Part shown: piece by piece, positions 45,244 through 54,966 of the stretch
How positions within the stretch are numbered: position 1 is the first letter of the stretch
Layout: every line of letters begins with the position of its first letter
Source of the DNA: Solilutibacter tolerans
GTDB lineage: Bacteria > Pseudomonadota > Gammaproteobacteria > Xanthomonadales > Xanthomonadaceae
Assembly: GCF_900155935.1 (NCBI RefSeq)
Contig: NZ_FTLW01000001.1
Span: forward strand, 310,001-374,000
DNA: 64,000 nucleotides
Reading direction: 5' to 3'
Notes under the pieces: generated by a model
What the model saw: the letters and a program-made list of their open reading frames with translations, nothing else
Database searches by the model: none
What the model was told of the DNA's origin: nothing
Made by a program: the position numbers and the translations under genes

Positions 45244-45687
45244 ATGATGACATCGCATCCAAGACAACTACGAAGGGCAAATCGTGAGCGCGGTTTCAGC
45301 CTGATCGAGTTGATCGTCGCGTTTGCGTTGATGGCGCTGGTGTTGACGACGGTGTTGGCGATCGCGGCGCGTGCGTATCGGCAAGTGGCATGGTCGGGTT
45401 CGGCGATGGAGGCCTCGCAATGGGCGCAGACCTTGTCAGATGAAGCCGCTGGGCAGACGTTGGCATTGGGCCGCAGCGAAGGTCGCGTGCAAGACGGACG
45501 TTACCGATGGGTGCGTGAGGTCAGCGAATACCGTGATCCCGATAATTTGTTGCGTGATGTCGATGGCCGCGCACGCCTGTGGCAAACCCGATTGGAAGTG
45601 CATTGGGATGATGGGCAGCGTGACAACGTGATTCGCCTCATAGGTTTGCGTCCTGCACCTGTGCCGAAGGCCGGGCCGATGCCATGA
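45244..45687 (+). CDS. gspI: Type II secretion minor pseudopilin GspI
   Basis: The 147-residue pseudopilin has a leader ending RERG, mature FSLIELIVAFALMALVLT, then AWSGSAMEASQWAQTL. GspI starts the tip complex with GspJ and GspK. It begins 1 base after gspH and overlaps gspJ by 4 bases. Confidence 0.9.
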   Translation: MMTSHPRQLRRANRERGFSLIELIVAFALMALVLTTVLAIAARAYRQVAWSGSAMEASQWAQTLSDEAAGQTLALGRSEGRVQDGRYRWVREVSEYRDPDNLLRDVDGRARLWQTRLEVHWDDGQRDNVIRLIGLRPAPVPKAGPMP

Positions 45688-46301
45688 GGCGGCAACGCGG
45701 ATTCACCTTGATCGAAGTGTTGTTGGCCACGCTATTGCTGGCCAGTGCGATCGCAGTGACTGCGGCGAGCGTGCGTGGCATCGCGCGTGCACAACAACGC
45801 AGCGAGGCGGCGCTGGCAGAGAGCAGCGCACGCAACGCGGTGCAGGCATGGCTGCGTGCGCGGATCGGTGCGACGTTGCCGGTTGCATTCGTTGATGCTG
45901 CGCAGGGGCGTGTGTTGTTTATTGGCCGGCGTGATCGGATGGAGTTTGTCACCGAGTTGCCGCCGTATCCGACATTGACCGGCCCGGTGAGGCAGGTGAT
46001 CGAAGCGCAGTCGGCAGGTGCCTCTGGCTATCTGATCTGCGTCAGCCAAGCGTTGCCCGATGCAGCGACGCCGGTGTGCTCGGCGGACGAGCAGAGTACG
46101 TTGGTGCGCGGCCTGTCGCGGGTGGAATTCCGTTATCGAGGTCGTAATGAAGCGGGCGCTGCAGGTCCGTGGTTACCGGAGTGGACGCGCGGCGACATCT
46201 TGCCCGAATGGGTCGAAGTGCGAATGGGGTCGCCTGCGGATGCACCTGCGTGGCCGCAATTGGTGGTCCACATCCCGGTTGCGATCAACCCCGTGCCATG
46301 A
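45684..46301 (+). CDS. gspJ: Type II secretion minor pseudopilin GspJ
   Basis: The protein (205 aa) has a very short leader MRRQRG and mature FTLIEVLLATLLLASAIAV. The body contains the typical GspJ strands LPPYPTLTGPVRQV and LSRVEFRYRG. It overlaps both neighbours by 4 bases. Confidence 0.9.
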   Translation: MRRQRGFTLIEVLLATLLLASAIAVTAASVRGIARAQQRSEAALAESSARNAVQAWLRARIGATLPVAFVDAAQGRVLFIGRRDRMEFVTELPPYPTLTGPVRQVIEAQSAGASGYLICVSQALPDAATPVCSADEQSTLVRGLSRVEFRYRGRNEAGAAGPWLPEWTRGDILPEWVEVRMGSPADAPAWPQLVVHIPVAINPVP

Positions 46302-47137
46302 GTACGCATCGTCCATCGCGTGCTTTCGCCTTGCCGCTAGTGTTGTGGTTGATTGCGGTATTGATGACGCTGATCGTTGTGCTGGCTTATGCCGCGCGCA
46401 TCGGCCACATCGAATCGCGCACGCAGTTCGATCGGGTGGAGGCGGAATCGGCCGCGCGCGCAGGCATTACTTATGCGGTGGCACGGATGGATAGCTCATT
46501 GGGTACGGATGCTTGGGGGCCGTCACTGCAAAGACGCAGTCTTGAGCTGGAGGGGTATCGCATCGACATCACCATTCGGGATGAATCGGGCAAGCTCGAC
46601 CTCAACAGCGGCGACATCGAAGTGCTGCGTGCTTTATTGCAAGTGCGGCAAATCCCGGCCGATCAGGCCTCGCGTCTGCTGGCCGGCGTCACTGCGATGC
46701 GGCAGAACAACGCGCGTTTTGCCAGCCCATTGCCGCCGGTGCCGGGTGCACCGCCGGCGGCGAGTGGACGTGAACAGCGCATCGCGACGCTTTCCACGCT
46801 GCGCCAATGGCCAGGGATCGCTGCATCCACCGTTGCTGGCCTGCGGGATGACCTCACGGTTCATAGTGGACTACCCCTGCCCGATGCTCGCTTGGCAAGC
46901 GCCGCGATGCGTCAAGCGTTGGTGGAGACAGGCCGCGCACCAGCTCGCGTCGAAGACGGTACGCAAGAATTTGGCGGCATGGAGTTTGGTAGTGGCACCT
47001 TTGCCATAGAATCAGTGGCTACGCGTCCGGGGCGACCTGCCGGGCGTATATACGTTGTGCTGCGGGCATTTCCCCGCAGTGGCGGTGGCATGGCCTCCAC
47101 TTGGCTCGCATGGGAACACGGACGATGGACGCAGTAA
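46298..47137 (+). CDS. gspK: Type II secretion minor pseudopilin GspK
   Basis: The protein (279 aa) is the tip pseudopilin. The leader MSTHRPSRA is followed by FALPLVLWLIAVLMTLIVVL. Position 5 is Leu rather than Glu, as in GspK generally, and the residue before the cut is Ala instead of Gly. A large alpha-domain follows with DESGKLDLNSGD and a helix-rich insertion. Its end overlaps gspL. Confidence 0.9.
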   Translation: MSTHRPSRAFALPLVLWLIAVLMTLIVVLAYAARIGHIESRTQFDRVEAESAARAGITYAVARMDSSLGTDAWGPSLQRRSLELEGYRIDITIRDESGKLDLNSGDIEVLRALLQVRQIPADQASRLLAGVTAMRQNNARFASPLPPVPGAPPAASGREQRIATLSTLRQWPGIAASTVAGLRDDLTVHSGLPLPDARLASAAMRQALVETGRAPARVEDGTQEFGGMEFGSGTFAIESVATRPGRPAGRIYVVLRAFPRSGGGMASTWLAWEHGRWTQ

Positions 47138-48237
47138 TCCCGGCGCAACCGGCAAGCACCGATCTATGGGGCAGGGTGCATCGATTCCTTGACGCATGGG
47201 CGCATGGGCTGAAGCTGGCCCTGCCATTGCGTTGGCGACAACGTTGGTTTCCGTCGCCGTCTGATGTGTGGTTGCAGTTGGATGCGGATCGCGAGCGTGC
47301 ATGGGTTGCCGGCCGTGATGTCGGCGGGTTGGAAGTCGCGGGTGACCATATCGATGTCGCCACGGTCCTTGCACGCCATCCCGATTTGCCGCGCTGGTTG
47401 CTGATGCCGCCGCAGATGGTGGCGCGGGTGCCGGTCAGCCTGCCGCTGGCGGCCGCAGGCCAGCTACGCCATGCACTGCAGTTTGAGGTGGATCGACAGA
47501 CACCGTTCGCCCTGGCCGATGTGGTTTTCGATGCACGAGCGTTGCAAATCGATCCGATCGCCAAGACCGTATTGGCGGAGTTGGTAGTCGTACCGCAGGC
47601 GCGCCTCGCACCGTTGTTGAGCCATGCGCATGCGCTGGGCATCCAGTTGCAGGGCGTCGATGTGGCCGATGACGCGGGCCGCCCCGCCGGAATCAACCTG
47701 TTGCCGGCCGAAGCCCGTTCGACACCAGTAAATCGTTGGCGGCGACGCAACCTGTGGCTGGCGTTGTCGGTGCTGGTGGTGCTGGCGATTGGCGCGGTCG
47801 TGTCCATCCAGCGACAGAACGCGCGCGCGGATGATTTGGAAGCGCAGCTGCAGCGGGACCGTGCGCAGACGAGACTGGTTGCCGCGCAACGCCAGCAATT
47901 GCTCGATTACACCGAGGCCGCGCAGCAGATACAGGTGCTGCGTGATCGTCGCGCGCCCTTGCTTGCCATCCAGAACGCGCTGGCCGAGCGATTCGCCGGC
48001 AATGCGTGGGTCGAGCGAATCAGCATCCAAGGCGAGCAAATGCAACTTTCAGGGCAGTCATCGCAAGCCACGCGGCTGGTGCCGGCATTGCAGGGCAGTA
48101 CGCTTTGGCGCGATGTCACCATGTCGGGCGCGGTCGCAGCCGAAGGCGGCAATGGGGGCGAGCGATATGCACTCGGTCTGCGACTCACGCCAGTCGGAAC
48201 ACAGGCGCAGGCAAAGGCAAAGGCGGCTGTGCGATGA
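47125..48237 (+). CDS. gspL: Type II secretion protein GspL (PilN-domain, Xps type)
   Basis: The protein has about 370 residues. A cytoplasmic actin-like domain covers about 30-200 (PLAAAGQLRHALQFEVDRQTPF), a single membrane helix lies near 215-235 (LWLALSVLVVLAIGAVV), and a periplasmic coiled-coil and PilN-like domain follow. GspL links the GspE ATPase to the membrane platform. The start is taken at ATG 47125, inside the gspK end; ATGs at 47101 and 47110 are alternatives. The stop overlaps gspM. Confidence 0.9.
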   Translation: MDAVIPAQPASTDLWGRVHRFLDAWAHGLKLALPLRWRQRWFPSPSDVWLQLDADRERAWVAGRDVGGLEVAGDHIDVATVLARHPDLPRWLLMPPQMVARVPVSLPLAAAGQLRHALQFEVDRQTPFALADVVFDARALQIDPIAKTVLAELVVVPQARLAPLLSHAHALGIQLQGVDVADDAGRPAGINLLPAEARSTPVNRWRRRNLWLALSVLVVLAIGAVVSIQRQNARADDLEAQLQRDRAQTRLVAAQRQQLLDYTEAAQQIQVLRDRRAPLLAIQNALAERFAGNAWVERISIQGEQMQLSGQSSQATRLVPALQGSTLWRDVTMSGAVAAEGGNGGERYALGLRLTPVGTQAQAKAKAAVR

Positions 48238-48863
48238 GCGCCCCCTTGCCGCTGTCAGCCGCTGATCGTCGTTTGCGCAATTTGTCTGTGCTGGGATTGG
48301 TAATTGTGATGCTGGCTGTCGCTGTGATTGCCTATTTGGCCTGGTGGCAGCCGTGGCAGGCCGCGCATGAACGAGCCACCCAGCTGGCCGAGCGTCAGGC
48401 ACGTGCGCAAGCCTTGCTGGCCGAGGGCGATGCTGTTCGCACCGCGCTTGCCCAAGCGGATATCGCAGTGCGGCAACAACCGTTGTGGCTGCCGCTGGCT
48501 GATCGTGCGCAGGCCATCGATGTGATGGCCGGGCAGGTGGATCAGGCGGTCGCGGTGGTCGGCGACAACGGCCAGCGCTGCAAGGTGCAAAGCCGCAATC
48601 CAGTGGAGGAGGCCGCCGCCGGTCGCCTGACGCGGGTCGCGTTGTCCATTCGCCTGCGTTGCGGCAATAGCGAGTGGTTGCGGCTGTCGCACATCCTTGA
48701 ATCGGGCCAGCCGCCGCTGGCGCTAGACGACATAGCCATCAGTGCCCCGCCGCAATATCCCGGCGCAATGCTCGGCACAGAGGCCGGTGTCCTCGACATC
48801 AGCTTCAAAATTATGGCCTTCCTGCCACCGGGCAGTCCGGGCGCCGCGGAGATCTCGCCATGA
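48234..48863 (+). CDS. gspM: Type II secretion protein GspM (Xps-type, PilO-like)
   Basis: The protein has 209 residues. It has one N-terminal membrane helix (VLGLVIVMLAVAVIAYLAWW), a coiled-coil linker to about 85, and a ferredoxin-like periplasmic domain with two Cys (QRCKVQ and RLRCGN). It partners GspL. It has 4-base overlaps on both sides. Confidence 0.88.
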   Translation: MSAPLPLSAADRRLRNLSVLGLVIVMLAVAVIAYLAWWQPWQAAHERATQLAERQARAQALLAEGDAVRTALAQADIAVRQQPLWLPLADRAQAIDVMAGQVDQAVAVVGDNGQRCKVQSRNPVEEAAAGRLTRVALSIRLRCGNSEWLRLSHILESGQPPLALDDIAISAPPQYPGAMLGTEAGVLDISFKIMAFLPPGSPGAAEISP

Positions 48864-49618
48864 AGACCTCTGCATCGATGCCAATCTCGACGCGGTTTTG
48901 GGCCGCGGCATTGGTGGCTGCGACCCTCTTTCTCGGCTGGGCACTGTTCTGGCCGGCCGTCGACCTGAAATCCAGCGAGACGACACACGCGGCGCTACCC
49001 GTGTATACCTTGCATGACGCGATGCCCGCCGCTGCACCTAACGCCGCCGACCCTGCCTTGGCGCGCCCGTTGTATTTCAATGACCGGCGTCCGCGCATCG
49101 CGGTGGTTGCGCAGGGCGTGGGCGTCGGCGCGGCCGACCAAGGGTTTGATGTGGTGTTGACCGGCATCGTGCGCTCGGCCGGTTTGCAGCTCGCCACGCT
49201 CTCGCCGGCTGGCGGCAAGCCGGTGCGGGTGAAGCTGGGCGAGGAAGTCGAAGGCAAGACCGGCTGGCGGTTGGTCAGCCTGGGGCCGCGCACAGCGACA
49301 TTCCGCAGCGGTGAACGCGAGCAAGTGTTACGGATGGATGCAAGGGATGCAGCCACTGCGCCCGCGCCACTTGTGCCGCCTGCATCCCTGTCGGGCGGGG
49401 CGCCGGACATGCCGCGGCCGCCGGACCAAGCAGCCCCGCCGGCAGTGCCCGGGGTCACCGGGCAAGCATCGGGTACGCCGCCCGTGACATCATCAAGCCC
49501 TGTGTCCAACGCGCCCGCGAATACGGCCCAGGACCAGCAAATCCAGGCGATACGTCGTCGCATCGAGGATGCGCGACGCCAGGCAAGACCACGCAATTCA
49601 CCCGAACCTTCGCGCTGA
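48860..49618 (+). CDS. xpsN: Type II secretion protein XpsN (GspC-like homology-region protein)
   Basis: The protein (252 aa) has one N-terminal membrane helix (about 12-32), a periplasmic domain at about 75-155 (FDVVLTGIVRSAGLQLATLSP, VKLGEEVEGKTGWRLVSLG) resembling the GspC homology region, and a Pro-rich, Gln/Arg-rich C-terminal tail. In Xanthomonas, XpsN contacts the secretin XpsD and does the work of GspC, for which no separate gene exists here. It overlaps gspM by 4 bases and lies 25 bases before gspD. Confidence 0.85.
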   Translation: MKTSASMPISTRFWAAALVAATLFLGWALFWPAVDLKSSETTHAALPVYTLHDAMPAAAPNAADPALARPLYFNDRRPRIAVVAQGVGVGAADQGFDVVLTGIVRSAGLQLATLSPAGGKPVRVKLGEEVEGKTGWRLVSLGPRTATFRSGEREQVLRMDARDAATAPAPLVPPASLSGGAPDMPRPPDQAAPPAVPGVTGQASGTPPVTSSSPVSNAPANTAQDQQIQAIRRRIEDARRQARPRNSPEPSR

Positions 49619-49643
49619 AGCACACACCCGAGACCCGCATCGC

Positions 49644-51821
49644 ATGAGTGTTTTCCGTTACAGCTTCCCAGTCCTGGCCGTCCTGATCGCGGGTTGCGCT
49701 ACCGCGCCGGTGCCGGAAATGCATCGCGATGCCGACCTCAGCCGTACCACCGGTGTCGCCGGTACGACGTCCAACGCGCAAGACAATGTGGTGCTGGATG
49801 ATGGTGCCGGCCCACAGCCGGTGATCCGTCGCGGAAGTAAGCGCGCTGCGATCCAGCCGCCGTCGGCACCGGCGCTGAGCGGCCCGGTACGTGGACGCGG
49901 CGGCACCTCGCTGATCTTCCAGGACGAGCCTATCCAGTCATTGATCGCGGTCATCTTGGGCGACATGTTGGGTCAGAACTATGTGATCGCGCCGGGTGTG
50001 CAAGGCACGGTCAACATCAACACACCACGCCCGGTGACCCAGGCCGAAGCGATGCGCCTGTTGGAAAGCGTATTGGGCTGGAACAACGCGCGCCTGATCT
50101 GGGCAGATGGCCGATACAACATCGTCCCCGCTGACCAAGCCGTGTCGAGTGGGCTGATGTCGCCTTCGACCGGGGCAGGCAGTGGCGCACGTGGCATTGG
50201 CTATCAAGTCCGTCCGTACGAGCTGCGTTATATCTCCGCCAGCGAGATGGAGAAAATCCTCAAGCCTTACGCGCGGCCTTCGGCCATCGTCAATGTCGAT
50301 ACCGGACGCAACGTGCTGACCCTGGCTGGCACGCCAACCGAGCTGGAGAACTATCGCCGCACCATCCAGACCTTCGACGTGGATTGGATGGCGAGCATGT
50401 CGGTGGGCGTGTTCCCGCTGCAGAGCGGGCGTGCATCGCAAGTGGTATCAGACCTTGAGCGCGTGTTCGGCGAACAAAGCCGCACGCCAGTCGCGGGGAT
50501 GTTCCGCTTCATGCCGCTCGAGGCATCCAATTCGGTGATGGTGATTGCCTCGCAGCCCGAGTACCTGGATGACATCCAGCAGTGGATCGACCGTATCGAT
50601 GGTGGCGCGACCGGTGGTCGCCTCTATACCTACGAGCTCAAATACGTGAAGGCGCGTGATTTGGCGATGCGTCTGGCCGAAGTGTTCGGCGGTGCGTCCG
50701 CGCAGCCGGCGGCTTCTGCTCCCAGCTTGATGCCGGGTCTCACCTCGACCCAAATTGGCGATGTGTCAGTGGCGAATGACAACGGCGTCAGCACGGCGAC
50801 CATCGGCAATGCGAGTGGCGGCGGCCTGGGCAACGGGCAGATGTCGCTCAACCCGCAGACGCAGGGGGGCGCCGGCGCGGTGAAGCTGCAGGTCAACGGC
50901 GACCAGGTTGGTGTGGCGGCTGTGGATGAAAACAATGCATTGCTGGTGCGCGCGTCACCCTCGGCGTGGAAGTCGATTCGTGAAGTGATCCAGCGCCTCG
51001 ATGTCATGCCGCTTCAGGTACATATCGAAGCGCAAGTGGTCGAGGTCAACCTGACCGGCGACCTGCGCTATGGGGTCAATTGGTATCTGGAAAACGGCAT
51101 CACCGATCCCGATATTCGTGCCGCCGCCGCGCAGAAACAGGGTTTCAGCCTGGTTGGCGGCAGCATCATCGGCGAGGGGATTGGCAACGGATTTGCATTG
51201 CAATTTCTTGGCCATAATGTCGCCGCCTTGTTGACCGCATTGGACCAGGTCACGGACCTGCGTCTGCTGCAGACGCCGTCGGTAGTGGTGAAGAACAATT
51301 CGGAAGCGACTTTCAATGTGGGCAGCCGCATCCCGGTCGCCTCGGTCACGGTTAATCCGGGCACCGGCAACACGCAGACTTATAGCCAGGTGCAGTACCT
51401 CGATACCGGCACCATTCTCAAGGTGCGTCCGCGCGTCACCCGCGATGGCATGGTCTTCCTCGACATCGTGCAGGAAGTCAGCAGCCCCGGCAGTCAGGCC
51501 GATATCTACGGCAACGTGCGCATCAACACGCGTCGGCTCAAGACCGAGGCCGCCGTGCAGAGCGGCGACACGGTGATGCTGGCTGGCCTCATCAGCGATG
51601 AGGCGACCAAGGGCACATCAGGCGTACCGTTCCTCTCGCGTATCCCGGTGATTGGCGGCTTGTTTGGCGTGCAGAGTGATCGATCGTCACGCACCGAAGT
51701 CATCATCCTGCTGACTCCGCGGATGATCCGTGACCCCGGCGAGGCACGCGCGCTGACCGATGAGTATGGTCGTCGTTTCCGTGGGCTGGATCCGATCCGA
51801 CAAACCCCGCCTGCGCGTTGA
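49644..51821 (+). CDS. gspD: Type II secretion outer-membrane secretin GspD
   Basis: The lipidated secretin (725 aa) has a signal with lipobox Leu-Ile-Ala-Gly-Cys at about residue 18. A Pro/Ala/Gly-rich stretch follows. The N0 domain (LIFQDEPIQSLIAVILGDML) is followed by N1-N3 domains, with a Gly/Asn-rich insertion in N3 at about 370-410. The C-terminal secretin channel has VPFLSRIPVIGGLFG and EVIILLTPRMI. It forms the export gate for folded proteins such as the neighbouring protease. It is the last gene of the operon. Confidence 0.95.
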   Translation: MSVFRYSFPVLAVLIAGCATAPVPEMHRDADLSRTTGVAGTTSNAQDNVVLDDGAGPQPVIRRGSKRAAIQPPSAPALSGPVRGRGGTSLIFQDEPIQSLIAVILGDMLGQNYVIAPGVQGTVNINTPRPVTQAEAMRLLESVLGWNNARLIWADGRYNIVPADQAVSSGLMSPSTGAGSGARGIGYQVRPYELRYISASEMEKILKPYARPSAIVNVDTGRNVLTLAGTPTELENYRRTIQTFDVDWMASMSVGVFPLQSGRASQVVSDLERVFGEQSRTPVAGMFRFMPLEASNSVMVIASQPEYLDDIQQWIDRIDGGATGGRLYTYELKYVKARDLAMRLAEVFGGASAQPAASAPSLMPGLTSTQIGDVSVANDNGVSTATIGNASGGGLGNGQMSLNPQTQGGAGAVKLQVNGDQVGVAAVDENNALLVRASPSAWKSIREVIQRLDVMPLQVHIEAQVVEVNLTGDLRYGVNWYLENGITDPDIRAAAAQKQGFSLVGGSIIGEGIGNGFALQFLGHNVAALLTALDQVTDLRLLQTPSVVVKNNSEATFNVGSRIPVASVTVNPGTGNTQTYSQVQYLDTGTILKVRPRVTRDGMVFLDIVQEVSSPGSQADIYGNVRINTRRLKTEAAVQSGDTVMLAGLISDEATKGTSGVPFLSRIPVIGGLFGVQSDRSSRTEVIILLTPRMIRDPGEARALTDEYGRRFRGLDPIRQTPPAR

Positions 51822-51939
51822 TGACTTGGATGTTGGGCTTGGCGCCGATGGTTTGAAGGCGACATTGGGGTGTGCCTGCGGGAACCAACACGGCCTCATG
51901 CAGTCGAACCCGCGTCGACAAACACATGAAGGGATGCAT

Positions 51940-52986
51940 ATGTTTAAGCGCAAGGCGAGTGCGATATGGGTATGTCTGTCCTTGATGCCGGGCTGGGCTT
52001 TCGCCCAATCGGTAACGCCTCAAGCACTGCCTGCCAATGGCAAACCTACTCTTGAAGTGGTGCAAACCAGCGAAGGCCGAATGCTCGATTCGGTCGAAGT
52101 CGTCGCTGGCAACCAGCCCGGCCCACGCATGTGGAAGATCAAGAAAGGGGGTCATGTGCTGCATGTGCTGGCCACTGTTTCGCCACTGCCGAGCGGGATG
52201 AGCTGGGATTCGGCACAGGTGGAAGGCACGATAGCGCGTTCGCAGGAATACATCAGCCCACCTTCCTTGGGCATAACGGCCAATGTCGGCTGGTTCAGTG
52301 GCATGCGCCTTTTGCCGGCCTACCTGCGTGCCAAGAAAAACCCGGGGGGCGTGACCTTGCAGCAAGTCTTGTCACCGGAGCTTTATTCGCGATGGAGCGC
52401 GGCCAAGGCGCGTTACTTGCCCAAGGACAAAGGCATCGAGAAACAGCGCCCGATGGTGGCGGCCGAAGCTTTGTATGGTGCCGCGCTCAAGCGCACGGGT
52501 TTGGGCGGCAAGCCCATCGTGATGCCGGTGATTGATGCCGCGGTGAAGCGGCATCAATTGAAGATCGTGACTACCGGTATCAAGGTCAAGATCGATGATC
52601 CCAAGCAAGCGCTGAAGGATTTGCAGGCCGGTGGTTTTGACGATGCCAAATGCCTGAGCGAAACCTTGGACAACATCGATCAGAAGTTGCCCGACGTGGC
52701 GCGCCAAGCCAATGCGTGGGCAACGGGGGATGTGGCTGCGTTGCGCAGGCGGCCCGCGCAGAAAGGGCCGAGTTGCTTTGACGCGGTGATGCAGTCGGAT
52801 TTTGCGAAGAAACGCGGTATCCGTGACGTACCCGAGCGCATGCGCAGCAACTGGGTCAAGGCGGCCGAAGACGCGTTATCACGCAACGCCTCGACGTTCG
52901 CGGTCCTGCCGCTGGAATATGTCGCAGGCCAGAACAACTACCTCGACACCATGCGCGCCAAGGGCTACGAGGTCATCGCGCCCTGA
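51940..52986 (+). CDS. TraB/GumN-family periplasmic protein
   Basis: The protein has 348 residues from ATG 51940, with AAGGGA 6 bases upstream. A signal peptide ends AFAQS near residue 23. The domain carries the TraB/GumN pattern: MWKIKKGGHVLHVLATVSPLPSGM at the start, a middle PIVMPVIDAAVKRHQ, a Cys pair (DDAKCLSET and GPSCFDAV), and a C-terminal region ending ALLPLEYV-like LPLEYVAGQNNYLDTMRAKG. The family is uncharacterised in bacteria. No obvious link to the secretion operon 120 bases upstream, and it converges with dxs. Confidence 0.85.
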   Translation: MFKRKASAIWVCLSLMPGWAFAQSVTPQALPANGKPTLEVVQTSEGRMLDSVEVVAGNQPGPRMWKIKKGGHVLHVLATVSPLPSGMSWDSAQVEGTIARSQEYISPPSLGITANVGWFSGMRLLPAYLRAKKNPGGVTLQQVLSPELYSRWSAAKARYLPKDKGIEKQRPMVAAEALYGAALKRTGLGGKPIVMPVIDAAVKRHQLKIVTTGIKVKIDDPKQALKDLQAGGFDDAKCLSETLDNIDQKLPDVARQANAWATGDVAALRRRPAQKGPSCFDAVMQSDFAKKRGIRDVPERMRSNWVKAAEDALSRNASTFAVLPLEYVAGQNNYLDTMRAKGYEVIAP

Positions 52987-52994
52987 TCAAATGA

Positions 52995-54899
52995 TCAAGC
53001 GTTGCCGGCGAGCTTGGCTTCACCGGCAGCAGGGAAGCGGCGCAACACAGCAGCGCGAATGCCGTCGACATCCAAACCAGCTTCGCTCAGCAGGTCTTCG
53101 CGGCTGGCGTGGTGCTGGAATGCATCGGGCAGACCTAGATGCAAGATCGGCATGACGATGCCTTCGGCAGCGAGGAGTTCTGCCACACCGGAGCCCGCGC
53201 CGCCGGCCACCACGTTGTCTTCCAAGGTGACGAAGCCATCGTGGGTGCGCGCAAGCTCAAGGATCAACTCGCGATCCAGTGGCTTGATGAAACGCATGTT
53301 GATGACGCTGTAGCCGAGCTCTTCGCCCACCTTTTCCGCCGCCGGGACCAGCGCGCCGAAAGCGAGCAGGGCGATGCGCGATCCGTGACGCTTCACCTCG
53401 GCCTTGCCAAGCGGAATCGTATCGAGGTTGTTGCCTGCAGCCACACCCGTGCCGGAGCCGCGCGGATAACGCACTGCCGCCGGGCCTTCGTGTCGGTAGC
53501 CGGTGCTGAGCATGCTGCGGCATTCGGCCTCATTGCTGGCGGCCATCACCACCATGTTGGGCACGCAGCGCAGGAAGGAGAGATCGAGGTTGCCGGCATG
53601 TGTCGCGCCATCCGGGCCGACCACACCGCCGCGATCGATCGCGAACAGCACGTCCAGGTCCTGAATCGCGACATCGTGCACCAGCTGATCGTAGGCGCGC
53701 TGCAGGAAGGTGGAGTAGATCGCGACGACTGGCTTGGCGCCTTCGCAGGCCATGCCCGCGGCGAGCGTTACCGCGTGCTGCTCGGCGATCGCGACATCGA
53801 AATAGCGCTCCGGATATTCCTTGCTGAAACGCACGAGCCCTGAGCCCTCGCGCATCGCCGGCGTGATCGCGAGCAGCTTGGGATCGGCGGCCGCCATGTC
53901 GCACAGCCAGTCGCTGAAGACATCGGTGTAGGTCGGCTTCTTGACCGCGCCCGGCTTCGACACCATGCCCAGCTCGGGGTCGAACGGCGACACCGCGTGG
54001 TAGCCGATCTGGTCGGCTTCGGCGCGCTCGTAACCCTTGCCCTTGGTCGTGATGACATGCAGCAGTTGCGGGCCCTTCAGCCCCTGCAGCGTTTTCAGGG
54101 TGCCGACCAGCGCATCCATATCATGGCCGTCGATCGGGCCGGTGTAGTGGAAGCCCATTTCCTCGAACAAGGTGGAGGGAACGAACATCCCCTTCCAGTG
54201 TTCTTCCCAGCGTTTGACGAAGCGCGCGGGCTGGCCATCCTTGTCGCCGAGTAGTTTCTTGCCGCCCTCACGGATCGCGTTGAGGGTGCGGCTGCCAGTC
54301 ATCCGACCCAACATGCGGGTCAGGCCACCGACGGCTTCGCTGATCGACATGCGGTTGTCGTTGAGGATGACCAGGATGTTCGGGTCCTCGTCCATGCCAC
54401 CGGCGTGGTTGAGCGCTTCGTAGACCATGCCGGCCGTCATCGATCCATCGCCTATCACCGCGACCACGCGGCGATCATTGCCCGCGCGCGCATTGGCGAT
54501 CGCCATGCCGAGCGCGGCGGAGATGGAGGTGGATGAGTGACCCACGCCGAACGTGTCGTATTCGGATTCTTCGCGCTTGGGGAACGGCGCGACGCCGTCC
54601 TTCTGCTTGACCGTGTGGATGCGGTCACGGCGGCCGGTCAGGATCTTGTGCGGATAAGCCTGATGGCCGACATCCCACACGATGCGGTCTTCCGGGGTGT
54701 CGTAGAGGTAGTGCAACGCGGTGGTCAATTCGACCACGCCCAGATTGGCACCGAAGTGGCCACCGGACTTGCCGGCGGACTCGATGAGATAGGCGCGCAG
54801 CTCATCGGCGACGGCGCGCAACTCGTTTTCGTCGAATCGGCGAAGCTCGGCCGGGGAATCAATGCGCGATAGGCGCGGATAACGCGTGGAATCGATCAT
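52995..54899 (-). CDS. dxs: 1-deoxy-D-xylulose-5-phosphate synthase
   Basis: This thiamine-diphosphate enzyme (634 aa) joins pyruvate and glyceraldehyde 3-phosphate to start the MEP isoprenoid route. Signatures are [18 protein letters not shown], the ThDP motif [18 protein letters not shown], the pyrimidine domain with [12 protein letters not shown] and [15 protein letters not shown], and the transketolase C-domain. No clustering with other isoprenoid genes. It lies tail to tail with the TraB/GumN gene. Confidence 0.98.
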   Translation of the reverse strand: MIDSTRYPRLSRIDSPAELRRFDENELRAVADELRAYLIESAGKSGGHFGANLGVVELTTALHYLYDTPEDRIVWDVGHQAYPHKILTGRRDRIHTVKQKDGVAPFPKREESEYDTFGVGHSSTSISAALGMAIANARAGNDRRVVAVIGDGSMTAGMVYEALNHAGGMDEDPNILVILNDNRMSISEAVGGLTRMLGRMTGSRTLNAIREGGKKLLGDKDGQPARFVKRWEEHWKGMFVPSTLFEEMGFHYTGPIDGHDMDALVGTLKTLQGLKGPQLLHVITTKGKGYERAEADQIGYHAVSPFDPELGMVSKPGAVKKPTYTDVFSDWLCDMAAADPKLLAITPAMREGSGLVRFSKEYPERYFDVAIAEQHAVTLAAGMACEGAKPVVAIYSTFLQRAYDQLVHDVAIQDLDVLFAIDRGGVVGPDGATHAGNLDLSFLRCVPNMVVMAASNEAECRSMLSTGYRHEGPAAVRYPRGSGTGVAAGNNLDTIPLGKAEVKRHGSRIALLAFGALVPAAEKVGEELGYSVINMRFIKPLDRELILELARTHDGFVTLEDNVVAGGAGSGVAELLAAEGIVMPILHLGLPDAFQHHASREDLLSEAGLDVDGIRAAVLRRFPAAGEAKLAGNA

Positions 54900-54966
54900 G
54901 GCCGTATTTTACGACCCTGTCGGTGCGCTTGCGTGTGGTCGATGTGAACCCTTGGCGACCGGGGGC

